A DNA stretch of 64,000 nucleotides from Przewalskia tangutica (taxonomy: Eukaryota > Streptophyta > Magnoliopsida > Solanales > Solanaceae): NCBI GenBank assembly GCA_029844215.1, contig JAQGDG010000036.1, forward strand, positions 1,550,001 to 1,614,000, in the 5' to 3' direction. Every line of letters starts with the position of its first letter. Position 1 is the stretch's first letter. Of this stretch, positions 55,348 through 64,000 are shown piece after piece. A program made the position numbers and the translations under genes. The notes under the pieces were generated by a model. That model worked only from the letters and a program-made list of their open reading frames with translations. It did no database searches and had not been told where the DNA came from.

Positions 55348-56635
55348 ATGCCTCCACGGCGACCGAGGCCCGAGGGCAAGGCAAAGAACAGGAGCCGCAG
55401 TGGTACTCGAGAGGGTTACATGGACTCGGCACGACTATGCCCGAGGTAGTAAGCGGTCGGCGAGTTCGCCACGCCGACAAGACAGAGGAGCCGAGAGCGG
55501 CAGAGCTCCAGAGGTTACGTACGAGCCTCCATCCCACACCGTGAGTCGAGTATAGAGACTATGGGGAGTAGATCCGGTTATTTACCAAGATAAGAGCAGG
55601 CGGCAAAACGACAGAGCAGCAACTAACCCAGAGCCGACAATTTGCGGATTCAGGATTTTCTGGGTTGTCATCCGCCCGAGTTTTATGGTTCGAGGTCTGA
55701 GGAGGATCCGCAGGAGTTCATTCGGCAGCACAATGACTATGCAGTTCTTAGGGCTTCAGAGACAGAGTCCGCATGCTAGCCTCTTATCGTTATGCGATAT
55801 CGTTGAACGGCTTGAGTCATGGAGCCGCCGAGAGGTGAAGATGCTCTTCCAGCTGTTTGGGAGGAGTTCACAGAGGCCTTCATGGATCACTTTTTGCCTC
55901 CTGAGATGAGGAGAGCCCGTGTAGATAGATTCTTGACCTTGAGGCAGAATGGGAGGACTATCAGGGAGTACATCCTGGAGTTTGACTTCTTGGCCAGACA
56001 TGCGCACACTATTGTAGCTGACATGGCGGATAGAGTTCATCGTTATGTGATAAGGCTAGACTGTCATATGATTACTGCATGCTTGGGGTGGCTCTTCAGC
56101 CCGGTATAGACATTGCCAGGATGTAGGCCTATGCGCAGGGGATAGAGGATAGAGAGAGGGAGGACCAGATTGACTCAGGCCAACCCAAGAGGCTGTGATA
56201 CGGGTCTCAGTGGCGCTGAGGCGACACCTCAAAGAACTAGGTCCACATTCCAGCCAGCACAGAGTGCTCCTTCACGGTTTTCTGGCAGGAGGTCTGATCA
56301 GCCAGGTCATTCAGGAGCAGGTCAGGGCTCCAGGACTTCGGGGTTTCAGGGAGGCAGAAACTGTCACCGATCGAGACCACCCACATCTCAGTGTGCTCGA
56401 TGCGGTAGGTCTCACCAGGGCGAGTGCCGCATGGCCCCGGGAGCTTGTTACTCTTGTGGCCAACAGGGCCATTTGAGGAGAGATTGTCCGTCTAGAGGCG
56501 TCATGGGTGGTACAGTCAAGGCATGTGATCGCTTGCCGGGTCTTCCTCTCCTTCGTAGTTATGCGCCCGAGGCGTGGTACTCACGCACGGCAGCCGCGGT
56601 AAGTCGAGTGGTGGTGGTTCGATTCTAGCGGTCCA
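55348..56635 (+). pseudogene. gag of element D
   Basis: It begins MPPRRPRP, with the frame soon lost. The capsid core is present and readable: LPAVWEEFTEAFMDHFLPPE, MRRARVDRFLTLRQNGRTIR and EYILEFDFLARHAHTIVADM (55850-56030). The nucleocapsid part at 56391-56487 has two zinc knuckles, CARCGRSHQGEC and CYSCGQQGHLRRDC, with all ligands in place. Frameshifts occur in the first 450 bp and around 56110-56200. It shows that the full-length gag plan exists in this family, in contrast to I, H and F. Confidence 0.88.
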
Positions 56636-57149
56636 CGTAACCGCATATATTCTTTGGCCACCGCCAGATCGTGAGGCTTCCGACGCCGTCACAGTACATT
56701 ATTGATTTCACGCCGTAGCGTTTATGCTTTGATAGATCCGTGTTCTACCTTGTCCTATGTGTCCTCTTATGCGGGTAGAATCGGACAGAGCCGTGTCGAT
56801 AGAGCCTTTTGAGGTAGCTACGCCAGATGGGTGATTCGGTGTTAGAATGAGCGTGTATAAAGGTTGTCCTGTTTATTTACGATCGCCGACCTTGCAGACT
56901 TGATAGAGGGAGATGTGATTTTGATGTCATTATGGGTATGGACCGTTGGCTTTTGTTATGCCAACGTTGGATCAGAGGACAAAGTTGGTTCGGTTCGAGT
57001 TTCTGCGAGCCGCTTATCGAGTGGAAGGCAACACAACACCGAGGTAGGTTTATTTCTTACCTCAAGGCTAGAAAGATGGTGCGAAGGATACATCTATCAT
57101 CCGTTCGTATTTGATACAGAGGCCGAGGTGCAGTTCTTGATCGATGCCG
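56636..57149 (+). pseudogene. protease region of element D
   Basis: ALIDPCSTLSYVS at about 56722-56760 is the protease active site, with Cys where B has Gly (DPGST). Remnants of DLIEGDVILMSLW and the FISYLKARKMVRR segment follow in shifting frames up to 57115. It is not functional. Confidence 0.8.
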
Positions 57150-57965
57150 GTGGTTAGGAGTTTCGGATGTGTTCCCGGATGATCTTGGGTATCCTCTTAA
57201 GAGGAGATTGAGTTTGTATTGACACGCCGCACACTCGACCTATTTCCATTCCGCCATACGTGATGGCACTCGCCGAGTTGAGGAGTGAAGGACCACCAAA
57301 GATTTCCGGAGAAAGGATTTATCAGCCTAGTGTATCTCCCGGGAGCGCCGCTTTGTTTGTGAAGAAGGATGGGACGTTGCGTATGTGTTGATTACGTACC
57401 GAATAAGGTAACCATCAAGAATAGTACCCTCCCGTGATTGATGATTTGTTTGACCAGTTGCGAGTGCGAGGTGTTTTCCAAGATAGACTGCTGTCCGGTT
57501 ATCATCAAAGTAGTTCGAGAGGCGATATCCCAAATCTCGCATTCGGACCGGTATGGGCACTATGAGTTCAGGTTATGTCTTTCGGTTTGACCAGCGCTCA
57601 ATGGTATTTATGGATTTGATGAACCGTGTTCAAGCCATTTTGGATACATTTGTGATAGTATTCATTGATGACATCTGGTTTATTCGCGACAGAGCGGAGC
57701 ATTACGATCACTGAGGGCGGTATTGGTCTCCGGGCCGGCTATTCGCCAAGTTCTCCAAGTATGAGTTTTGGTTGGCCTCAGTGGCATTCCTGGGGCACAT
57801 TATTGGGGTTGATGGTGTTCGGGTGGATACGACAAAGATTGAGGCAGTCAAGTCTTGGCCGAGACCTACTACTCCGACCGAGGTGCGCAGTTTCTTAGGG
57901 CTGACAAGTTATTATCGTAGGTTTGTGGAGAAGTTTGCTTCGATTTCAGCACCGTTGACTAGGCT
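57150..57965 (+). pseudogene. reverse transcriptase region of element D
   Basis: The first two thirds are heavily disturbed by small indels. Readable parts are the FVKKDGTLRMC segment near 57355 and the VFIDDI box at 57658-57675. From 57772 the sequence becomes clean: VAFLGHIIGVDGVRVDTTKI, RPTTPTEVRSFLGLTSYYRR and FVEKFASISAPLTRLT. The change in quality is abrupt and does not follow a domain border. Confidence 0.88.
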
Positions 57966-58420
57966 GACTTAGAACGCAGCCAAGTTCCAGTGGACAGAGG
58001 CTTGCGAGAAGGGTTTCCAGTTGCTGAAGGAAAGGTTGACTACAGCTCCAGTTCTTACTCTTCCTGAGGGGTTAGACGGGTAAGTGATCGATTGTGATGC
58101 CTCGGGTATCGGTCTAGGGTGTGTTTTGATGCAACACGGCAAGGTTATAGCCTATGCTTCCCGGCAGTTACGGAAGCATAAGAAGAATTACCCTACCCAC
58201 GACTTAGAGTTGGCCGCAGTTATTCATGCCTTGAAGATCTGGAGGCACTATTTGTATGGGGTTCATGTGGATATTTATACAGACCACAAGAGCCTCCAGT
58301 ATATCTTCAGCAGTATGAGTGAACTTGCGACAGGCGGTGGTTAGAGTCACGAAAGATTATGATGTTGATATTCTATACCATCCGGAAAGCCAACGTAGTT
58401 GCTGATGCCTTAGTCAGATC
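57966..58420 (+). pseudogene. RNase H region of element D
   Basis: It contains KFQWTEACEKGFQLLKERLT, then CDASGIGLGCVLMQHGKVIA, ASRQLRKHKKNYPTHDLELA, IHALKIWRHYLYGVHVD and IYTDHKSLQYIFS, with the catalytic D, E and D. A TAG near 57970 and a TAA at 58081 interrupt the frame, and a frameshift follows at about 58325. Here the four codons lost in B (after CDASG) are present. Confidence 0.9.
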
Positions 58421-58911
58421 GATGGGGAGCTTGTCGAGGTACCGCAGAGAGTGACACGGTCCGTCGATCCACCAACAATGAGCCTTGGGGTTTGATTGAT
58501 CGATACCGACGATAGTGGGGTACGGGTTCGTGAGGTTGCCGAGTCTTCCATCGTTGATGAGGTGAAGAGGCGACAGTTTGAGGACCCAGTGTTGGTACGG
58601 TATCGAGATTCAGCTCTTCGGGAGGAGAAGAGTCTATTCGGTAGCTCACGGGGTGCTAAGATTTGAGGGCCGGTTGTGTGTTCCGATGTGACAGACTTCA
58701 CAAAGATTTTGGGAGGCACACGGCTCGTTATTCTATTCATCCGGTCGACCAAGATGTACCATGACCTCGGATGTTTGTATTGGTGGGATGGCACGAAGAG
58801 GACGTGGCGAGTTTTGTTGCATGATGTCCTAATTGCCAACAGTCAGTCGAGCACGAGGCCCGATGGATTATCGCAGCTATTGAGATTCCGACTTGGAAGT
58901 GGGAGGTGATG
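58421..58911 (+). pseudogene. integrase N-terminus of element D, truncated
   Basis: A linker reads VRVREVAESSIVDEVKRRQF and DPVLVRYRD. Then the zinc-binding part appears in changing frames: RYSIHP, a WWDG segment and a C-x2-C remnant near 58830. The sequence stops at PTWKWEV, just before the MDFITG segment, where LTR E is inserted. The linker here covers the point at which H interrupts B and served to define that junction. Confidence 0.8.
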
Positions 58912-59477
58912 CATCACGACCCGACCGATCGCGATCGTGCCCTACACAGGCACCCTTACAGTAAACATCGAGAAAATCAGCGAACATACATGAAACTTAT
59001 AAATAAAACATCTAAGTAATACAACATGTTAGCCGATAGGCTACCTTCCGAAGACGTATATAAAAACAATCAAGCAGGTTGCCTCCTTTCTTTACAAACC
59101 GACCCACAATATGTGACTACGGACTCTCAAGAGTGTTAACATAACCATTGTGTGGACAAGGCCCCGCCGTACCTGAATATACATAGCCATGACAACTCGG
59201 AACATGGAGCCGTCTCAAAATGTGAACCGGGATCCTAAGCTCGCGGATCCATAGCTTGTGTACCTAAACTCGCGGACATTTAACGCACCCAAAAGGGTCG
59301 ATAACAGTGCAGAATATGGAACAGAAATAACGTACAGTAAACATATCATAACTGTACAAAAGAATGACAAGGACAAGTATAAAAAAATACATACCAGATC
59401 GTGCCGTGTCATTACCACTTATGAACTTAATTTCACATCAATATCTTTTTCCATTCCATTAAGAGTTATAGCCATAT
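58912..59477 (-). repeat. LTR E, partial, minus strand
   Basis: It starts CATCACGACCCGACCG, a near match to the TGTCACGACCC end, in minus orientation, and is cut at 59477 by the start of element F. The remaining part is not in the window. It contains a degraded GC hairpin near 59155-59175. No coding sequence. Confidence 0.7.
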
Positions 59478-62400
59478 TGTTATACCCCGTGTTTCCAGAG
59501 TATGTACGTAAGGGACGTACGTAGAAATTTGAAACTTTTAAAAGTGGCTTGGCCGAAATTATTTGTTCACAACACCCGATTAGAGTCGTTTTTTTTAGAA
59601 ACGTTTCCACTTTTCGTAGGGTAAAATACGGCTATGTCATTTCTAATTTTTGCGGATTTTTCCGAGAGACGGAATATTTTGGACCAACGAGAGGGCGACA
59701 CTTGTCACCCTCAAGTTGGCGGTTTGCTTGGCCGAAAGTGGGACGTTTTGGCTAGCTTTCTTGGCCTTGTTTTGTGCCTTATTTTGTGCCTTGTTTTGTG
59801 CCATGTTTTGTGGAGTAGGGATAGGGTGCACTTGGCTTGATCTTGGCCTTACACTTGCCTAACACATGGCTTGATCTTGTCCATTGGTTGGCCCTTGGCT
59901 TCCTATAAATACCCTCTCCTTTGTGAAGACTTCATCATCCAAATGTGTTCTAAGTCTTGAAATCCTTCCCTCTCCTCTTGTTTGACTCTCGTCCAAGAGC
60001 CCCCTAGTAAAGGCCACTCGCCGAGAAACCCCTACCCCTTTGAGTGGCCTTTGTGGCCGAGAGCCTCCCCTCCCCTCGGTGCTAGCCGTGGTACCCCCAC
60101 AGCCTAGTTGCTTTCGTATAATACCCCCCCTCTTGGTAGAAATACTTCTCCAAGTATTGTTATAATGCCCAAAATACCTTAGCCTTTACCTTGTTGTATT
60201 CCAAAAGTTACCCCTATACGAAAAGCCCAGAAATACTATTATACTTCCCGTCAGTCACAAAACCGAAACCCTAGGAAAATCTCCATGGTTAGTTGGAGTA
60301 GTAAGTAGAAGTTGGTTAGAACTTCTAAGGGTTGTTTGGAGCGGGTCGGAGCGCACGGAGTAGGAGCTAAACCTTGCTCAGGATCGACATTTAAACTTGG
60401 ATAATTATGGGCTTATCGAGGTAAATATCTTGTCCCTCTATTGTAATTGGAAATTACATGATTGTTGACTATATAGTTGAAGTATACTATATATAGAACT
60501 GAACGTTGTTATCGGCAATGTCTTTTGACTTAAGCCTGAATAATAAGAAACCTTTTCGAAAGAAGAGTAAATCTTGTGATTTACATAGGGGCGTATTAGA
60601 CATGAGACTTGTGCGACTTTTCGTGGAGTAGAATTGTACCGTTCGGGTTAGATGTATAACCCCTGGTTGGCTTGGTAGCCGGCCTCGATAAATGCGGAGA
60701 TTTACGCTGTTGGGGAGGTCGCCAATTTTCAGAATGTTCTACGATGAGGTCTAAATGTTAATAAGCGCGTGGCCTTATAGGTGAAGTACTACGTGTGGCG
60801 CGATCTACTTGGCTGGAGTAGCCGTTGGAAGTACTTGGGCGTTTTGCTATTAGTCGATACTCGTCGCAGGTATGTGAACCTCTTCCTATCTCTTCTAGCA
60901 TGATATGTGTGAACTATGTAGTGCGGTGAGCGTCGTATGCTAAAATGTATTTGATTGGTTTAAAACATAAAGTGTTATAACGGCTTTATGGGAAGTTGGT
61001 TATAATAGCTTTATGTTGGTAAGAAAATACTTGTGGTTTTTAAAAGGTAACTGATTTGAACTATGACTGGCTTGTTATGTGTTAATAAAGAACTCGAAGT
61101 ATTTCAAAAGATTTTGAATCATTTCGAAAGAAGAAGTAATACTTGGTTTTTGAAAACTTAAGAGTTATACTAGCTTTATGGGAAGTTAGGTATAACGGCT
61201 TAAGAATGTTTTCTTGATTTGAATCGAATGTGTATCGACAAACCATCTGCGAGCGTTAATAAGGAAATGTTTTAGCAGTTAAGTATTATTAAAACCAAGA
61301 GAAACTTCCATCCGCATGAAGCTAAGATGAGACAAAATGATATTTCCTAGATCATGGTCAGTAATAAGATTGTTATAAACGAGAATATCCTACTCACATA
61401 TAAGGCTTATGTTCTCAGATAGTTTAAAAGAGAGAATTATATTCTTAAATGAATAAGACTATGAACTACGAAACCTTTCTAAAATAAGAAACGTGAACAT
61501 TTGAAATTAGGAAAACTTGGGCGTTTGGATAATAATGTTGTTACTTGATTTTACAAAGATAAGTGTTTTGATTCACTTCAAAAGATAATCACTCTATTTT
61601 CATATACTACGGGTATTGTGTGACTTTTGTGAAAGTAACGTATCTTTTAAAAGTTAATGTATGAAGTACTTTGGGGATAGAAACCCAATATGTTGACACG
61701 TAGTAGAAAGTACCTTATGTGTGAATAACTTGATTGTATTGGTTTGTGATAGCCTTGTAATACCTTCGTTGATTTGATAAGTAATCATATTAGGATGCTC
61801 GTGTGTTAGTATTCTCGTGATGTTTGTGTAAAGGGTTTTCCTTGATTGTGCTTATGTTGTTTAAACGTTAAACTGTTATGTTGGTATTATACAACTCACC
61901 GTGTTTCCGGGTTAAGCGCCTCCGACGCGGGTAGACTCGTGATGCAGGACCATGATTCGAGAATACCTCATGCGGGTCCTGGGGCCTATGCGAGCTACGA
62001 GTTCGAGGTTAGTGTCGCGACCTTTATGGTCATGCGGCATGTGGCCGCGCGATCGCGAGTCGGGCGATCGCCGGAGTAGCTACCGATGCGGGTTATACCT
62101 CATGCGGGCCTATGAGATTGGCCTATGCGAGTCGCGGAGTTCGGGGCTAGACGCGCACATTTGATATTGCGGAGCGGCAGCTTTGATCATGTGACGGTCC
62201 AGACAGATCTTATGATACGATTCATGACCTTGTTGATGCGTAGGTTTTTAGTAGTCGGCTATGCCTTCGCATTTACCCCATACGATTTTATTATGACACG
62301 TGGGACACGGTGTTCATGTGTGTTCCTTGGTGCTTTTATATCATAGGATGGCGCGGTGAAGGTATTCCACGCATGATTGATGTTGTGGGCACGAGACCCG

Positions 62401-62951
62401 TTGTTATACTTGAGTGATGACTTGAGGCGTGAGTTCTCGACTTGACATGATCGCTGTTGTAAATCGTAGTTTGGTTATCATACATGTCTCTGCTTTATAT
62501 GACCGCTATGATTTCATTTGATTTATTTTGATTTCACATACTTGCACTCAGATCGACCTCGCCCGGGCTGCGTTCATGCCGCAGGAAAAGGTACACCAGT
62601 CGTTGATCCTCGCTCTTAGGGTCACAGGTCAGCGTTGGGAAAGCTCCGTTCCTCCGAGGCTTATCTTGGTATAGTCCACGTTGTTGTAGGTGCTTACATT
62701 CGGGGTATGACGGCCCCGCCCCGTTGCGTCGTCGTGGTCATTCTTAGGTCCGTAATCTTGTTGTAGCGAGGTTTGTAAAAAGGATTAAACTGTTCATCTG
62801 AAAAAGTTGTTGTTTATATTTATGCCGAGAGGCAAGTTTTCTCAGATTATTGTTTCATATTTCATAATATGTCTTGTATCGTTTATGTTCCGTGATTACT
62901 CGATGTTGTATCACCAGGTGCCCGGTAAGGCACCATCCGACGGGCGTGACA
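59478..62951 (+). repeat. 5' LTR of element F
   Basis: It is 3474 bp, TGTTATACCCCGTGTTTCC to CGGGCGTGACA. It has a U3 palindrome at 59693-59710, a run of CCTTGTTTTGTG units at 59761-59812, a TATA box at 59904-59911 and GAGGTAA at 60418-60424. The last kilobase is disturbed by many small changes compared with A and the solo LTR. Confidence 0.9.
59904..59911 (+). promoter_or_regulatory. TATA box of the F LTR
   Basis: TATAAATA, 426 bp into the LTR, followed by TACCCTCTCC as in the solo LTR at 45692. Confidence 0.7.
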
Positions 62952-63150
62952 AAAGTGGTATCGAGCGATTAATCCTCGGAAAGTGTCTACAGATCGATCG
63001 TGAGTCTTGATTATCGATTGTGTTGTGCACCACACCAATAATCGTGAGGCTATAGGTATTTAGGATTGGTTTCTATTCTTCTCACTGAGATCGTGCCTTA
63101 GAGTGTTGTAAGTTGGACCTCCGGACGAAATTATTTCCCTTACGGATGCT
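62952..63150 (+). other. 5' leader of element F with primer binding site
   Basis: The primer site at 62956-62966 reads TGGTATCGAGC and then G, the same one-base-short form as in H. The leader is otherwise collinear with element I. Confidence 0.85.
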
Positions 63151-63590
63151 ATGCCTCGCGTAGGCAACCCGCCCGTGAGGCGCAACGAGGAGCTGCGGTA
63201 GAGTACAGAGGGAATTCACGAGGCACAGCCCAACCATCACCGAGTTAGGTGCCGTTCGTCGGGAGTTACTGCGTCGCCACTAGCCCCCCAAGAGTTTGCA
63301 CGGCCGGTTTTCCTGCGGCCATGACATTTGAACCTTCAGCCTCCACGGAACAGAGAATATAGATTGCAGAAGCGACCTGTTACATTAGCATGGAATTGGC
63401 TGTAAAATATACCAATATACTGCGAGGCTTGTGAATATCGAAGGAAGGGTTGTGCAAGTAGTTCGTCAGGCTTGAGCATGACACGTATGCGGGCTTATGC
63501 GCACGGCCGAGAAACGTAGATCGGCGGGTTAACGAAAGGCAGCAGGCGGGCGGCCAAGGTCCTTGGTAACTTCGGCGAGTCACCTCACGC
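63151..63590 (+). pseudogene. gag of element F, internally deleted and truncated
   Basis: It starts at 63151 (ATGCCTCGCGTAGGC). The segment at about 63365-63430 aligns with the junction region of the I gag (TTGCAGAAG...CCTGTTACATTAGC), so the capsid core is missing. The following part (63475-63580) corresponds to MRAYAHGREK and a QQ-basic tail, ending near the GSFG segment, where LTR G is inserted. Frameshifts are frequent. Confidence 0.75.
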
Positions 63591-64000
63591 TGTTATACCG
63601 TATTTCGATTTCAGTATGTACGCAGGGCGTCGTAGAAATTTCGAACGAGAATAGGCTTGGCGAATTATTTTGTACACAACACCCGATTAGAGTCGTTTTT
63701 AGAAACGTTTTCATAGCTTTCGTAGGGAATTTCCGCTATGTCATTTTTAATTTTTACGATTTTTCCGAGAGACGAAACATTTTTGGACCAGCGGGAGGGT
63801 GACACTTGTCACCCTCATCGACAGAAAGAGGAGGCTTGGCCCCGATTGGTTCATGGTTTTGTGCCTTGTTTTGGCCTTGTTTTGTGGCTTGTTTTGTGCT
63901 GTTTTGTGGAGTAGGTTAGGTGCACTTGGCTTGATCTTGGCCTTACACTTGCCTTGCCTGCAGCTAGATCTTGGCCATTGGTTGGCCTTTGGTTTTGCTA
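63591..64000 (+). repeat. LTR G, start only
   Basis: TGTTATACCGTATTTCG begins a further plus-oriented LTR of the same group inside the F gag; it runs off the window. It has a perfect U3 palindrome at 63795-63816 (arms GAGGGTGAC and GTCACCCTC) and TTGTTTTGTGnC repeats near 63855-63908. Confidence 0.8.

Larger units (their letters stand above)
52154..58911 (+). mobile_element. Tekay-type element D, truncated by LTR E
   Basis: A plus-oriented chromovirus with 5' LTR, perfect PBS, full-plan gag (with capsid core), protease, RT, RNase H and the start of integrase. It ends at 58911, where a minus LTR (E) begins at the same codon region in which B continues GATCAATATGGAC. Its LTR is shorter and diverged from B. 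Many frame disruptions sit at CAG/CTG triplets. Confidence 0.9.
59478..63590 (+). mobile_element. non-autonomous Tekay-type element F
   Basis: Plus-oriented: LTR 59478-62951, primer site, leader and a deleted gag ending at 63590, where another LTR (G) starts. Gag carries the same internal deletion as I and H. No pol sequence is present before the interruption. Confidence 0.85.

Overview
This window reads as plant heterochromatin, most likely from a eudicot and by family resemblance probably Solanaceae. I see no convincing host gene, tRNA gene or structural RNA gene. It is almost wholly nested LTR retrotransposons. Most belong to one Ty3/gypsy chromovirus group of Tekay/Del type: LTRs of 3.0-3.7 kb running TG...CA, an initiator-Met-tRNA primer binding site (TGGTATCAGAGC), a gag starting MPPRK, then protease, RT, RNase H, integrase and a C-terminal chromodomain-like tail, and a G-rich polypurine tract.

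Layout from left to right. Element I (1-4405, minus) supplies a gag end and an LTR and sits inside another minus LTR, J (4406-6507). Element L (6508-12486, plus) is older, has a Tat/Ogre-like primer site, and carries a broken DUF7745-like gene with a fragment of mitochondrial small-subunit rRNA inside it. K (12487-13517) is the 3' end of a further gypsy element. Element A (13518-18096, plus) has its gag cut by element C (from 18097, minus).

C's LTR is cut twice. The first cut is by the complete element B (19586-44063, plus, target duplication TTAGA). The second is by a solo LTR (45077-48473, duplication ATACA). B's pol is cut between RNase H and integrase by element H (26468-39223, minus, duplication GATA(C/T)), whose 5' leader holds another solo LTR (32226-35583). 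The order K > A > C > B > H > solo LTR can be read from the junctions.

After C come LINE fragments (about 49200-52111, minus), element D (52154-58911, plus), an LTR piece E (minus), element F (59478-63590, plus) and the start of an LTR, G.

B is the reference copy. It has both LTRs, PBS, PPT and every pol domain, but it is killed by stop codons, frameshifts, a lost integrase aspartate and the H insertion. I, H and F share one internal gag deletion and look like a non-autonomous lineage. D keeps the full gag plan.

The most useful observations are: covarying hairpins in the LTR 3' part and next to the polypurine tract; a U3 palindrome; the shared gag deletion; the mitochondrial rRNA fragment; and blocks where CAG/CTG triplets are systematically altered, which may be base-calling error rather than biology. 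I found no host-encoded new system; the novelty is in retroelement structure.
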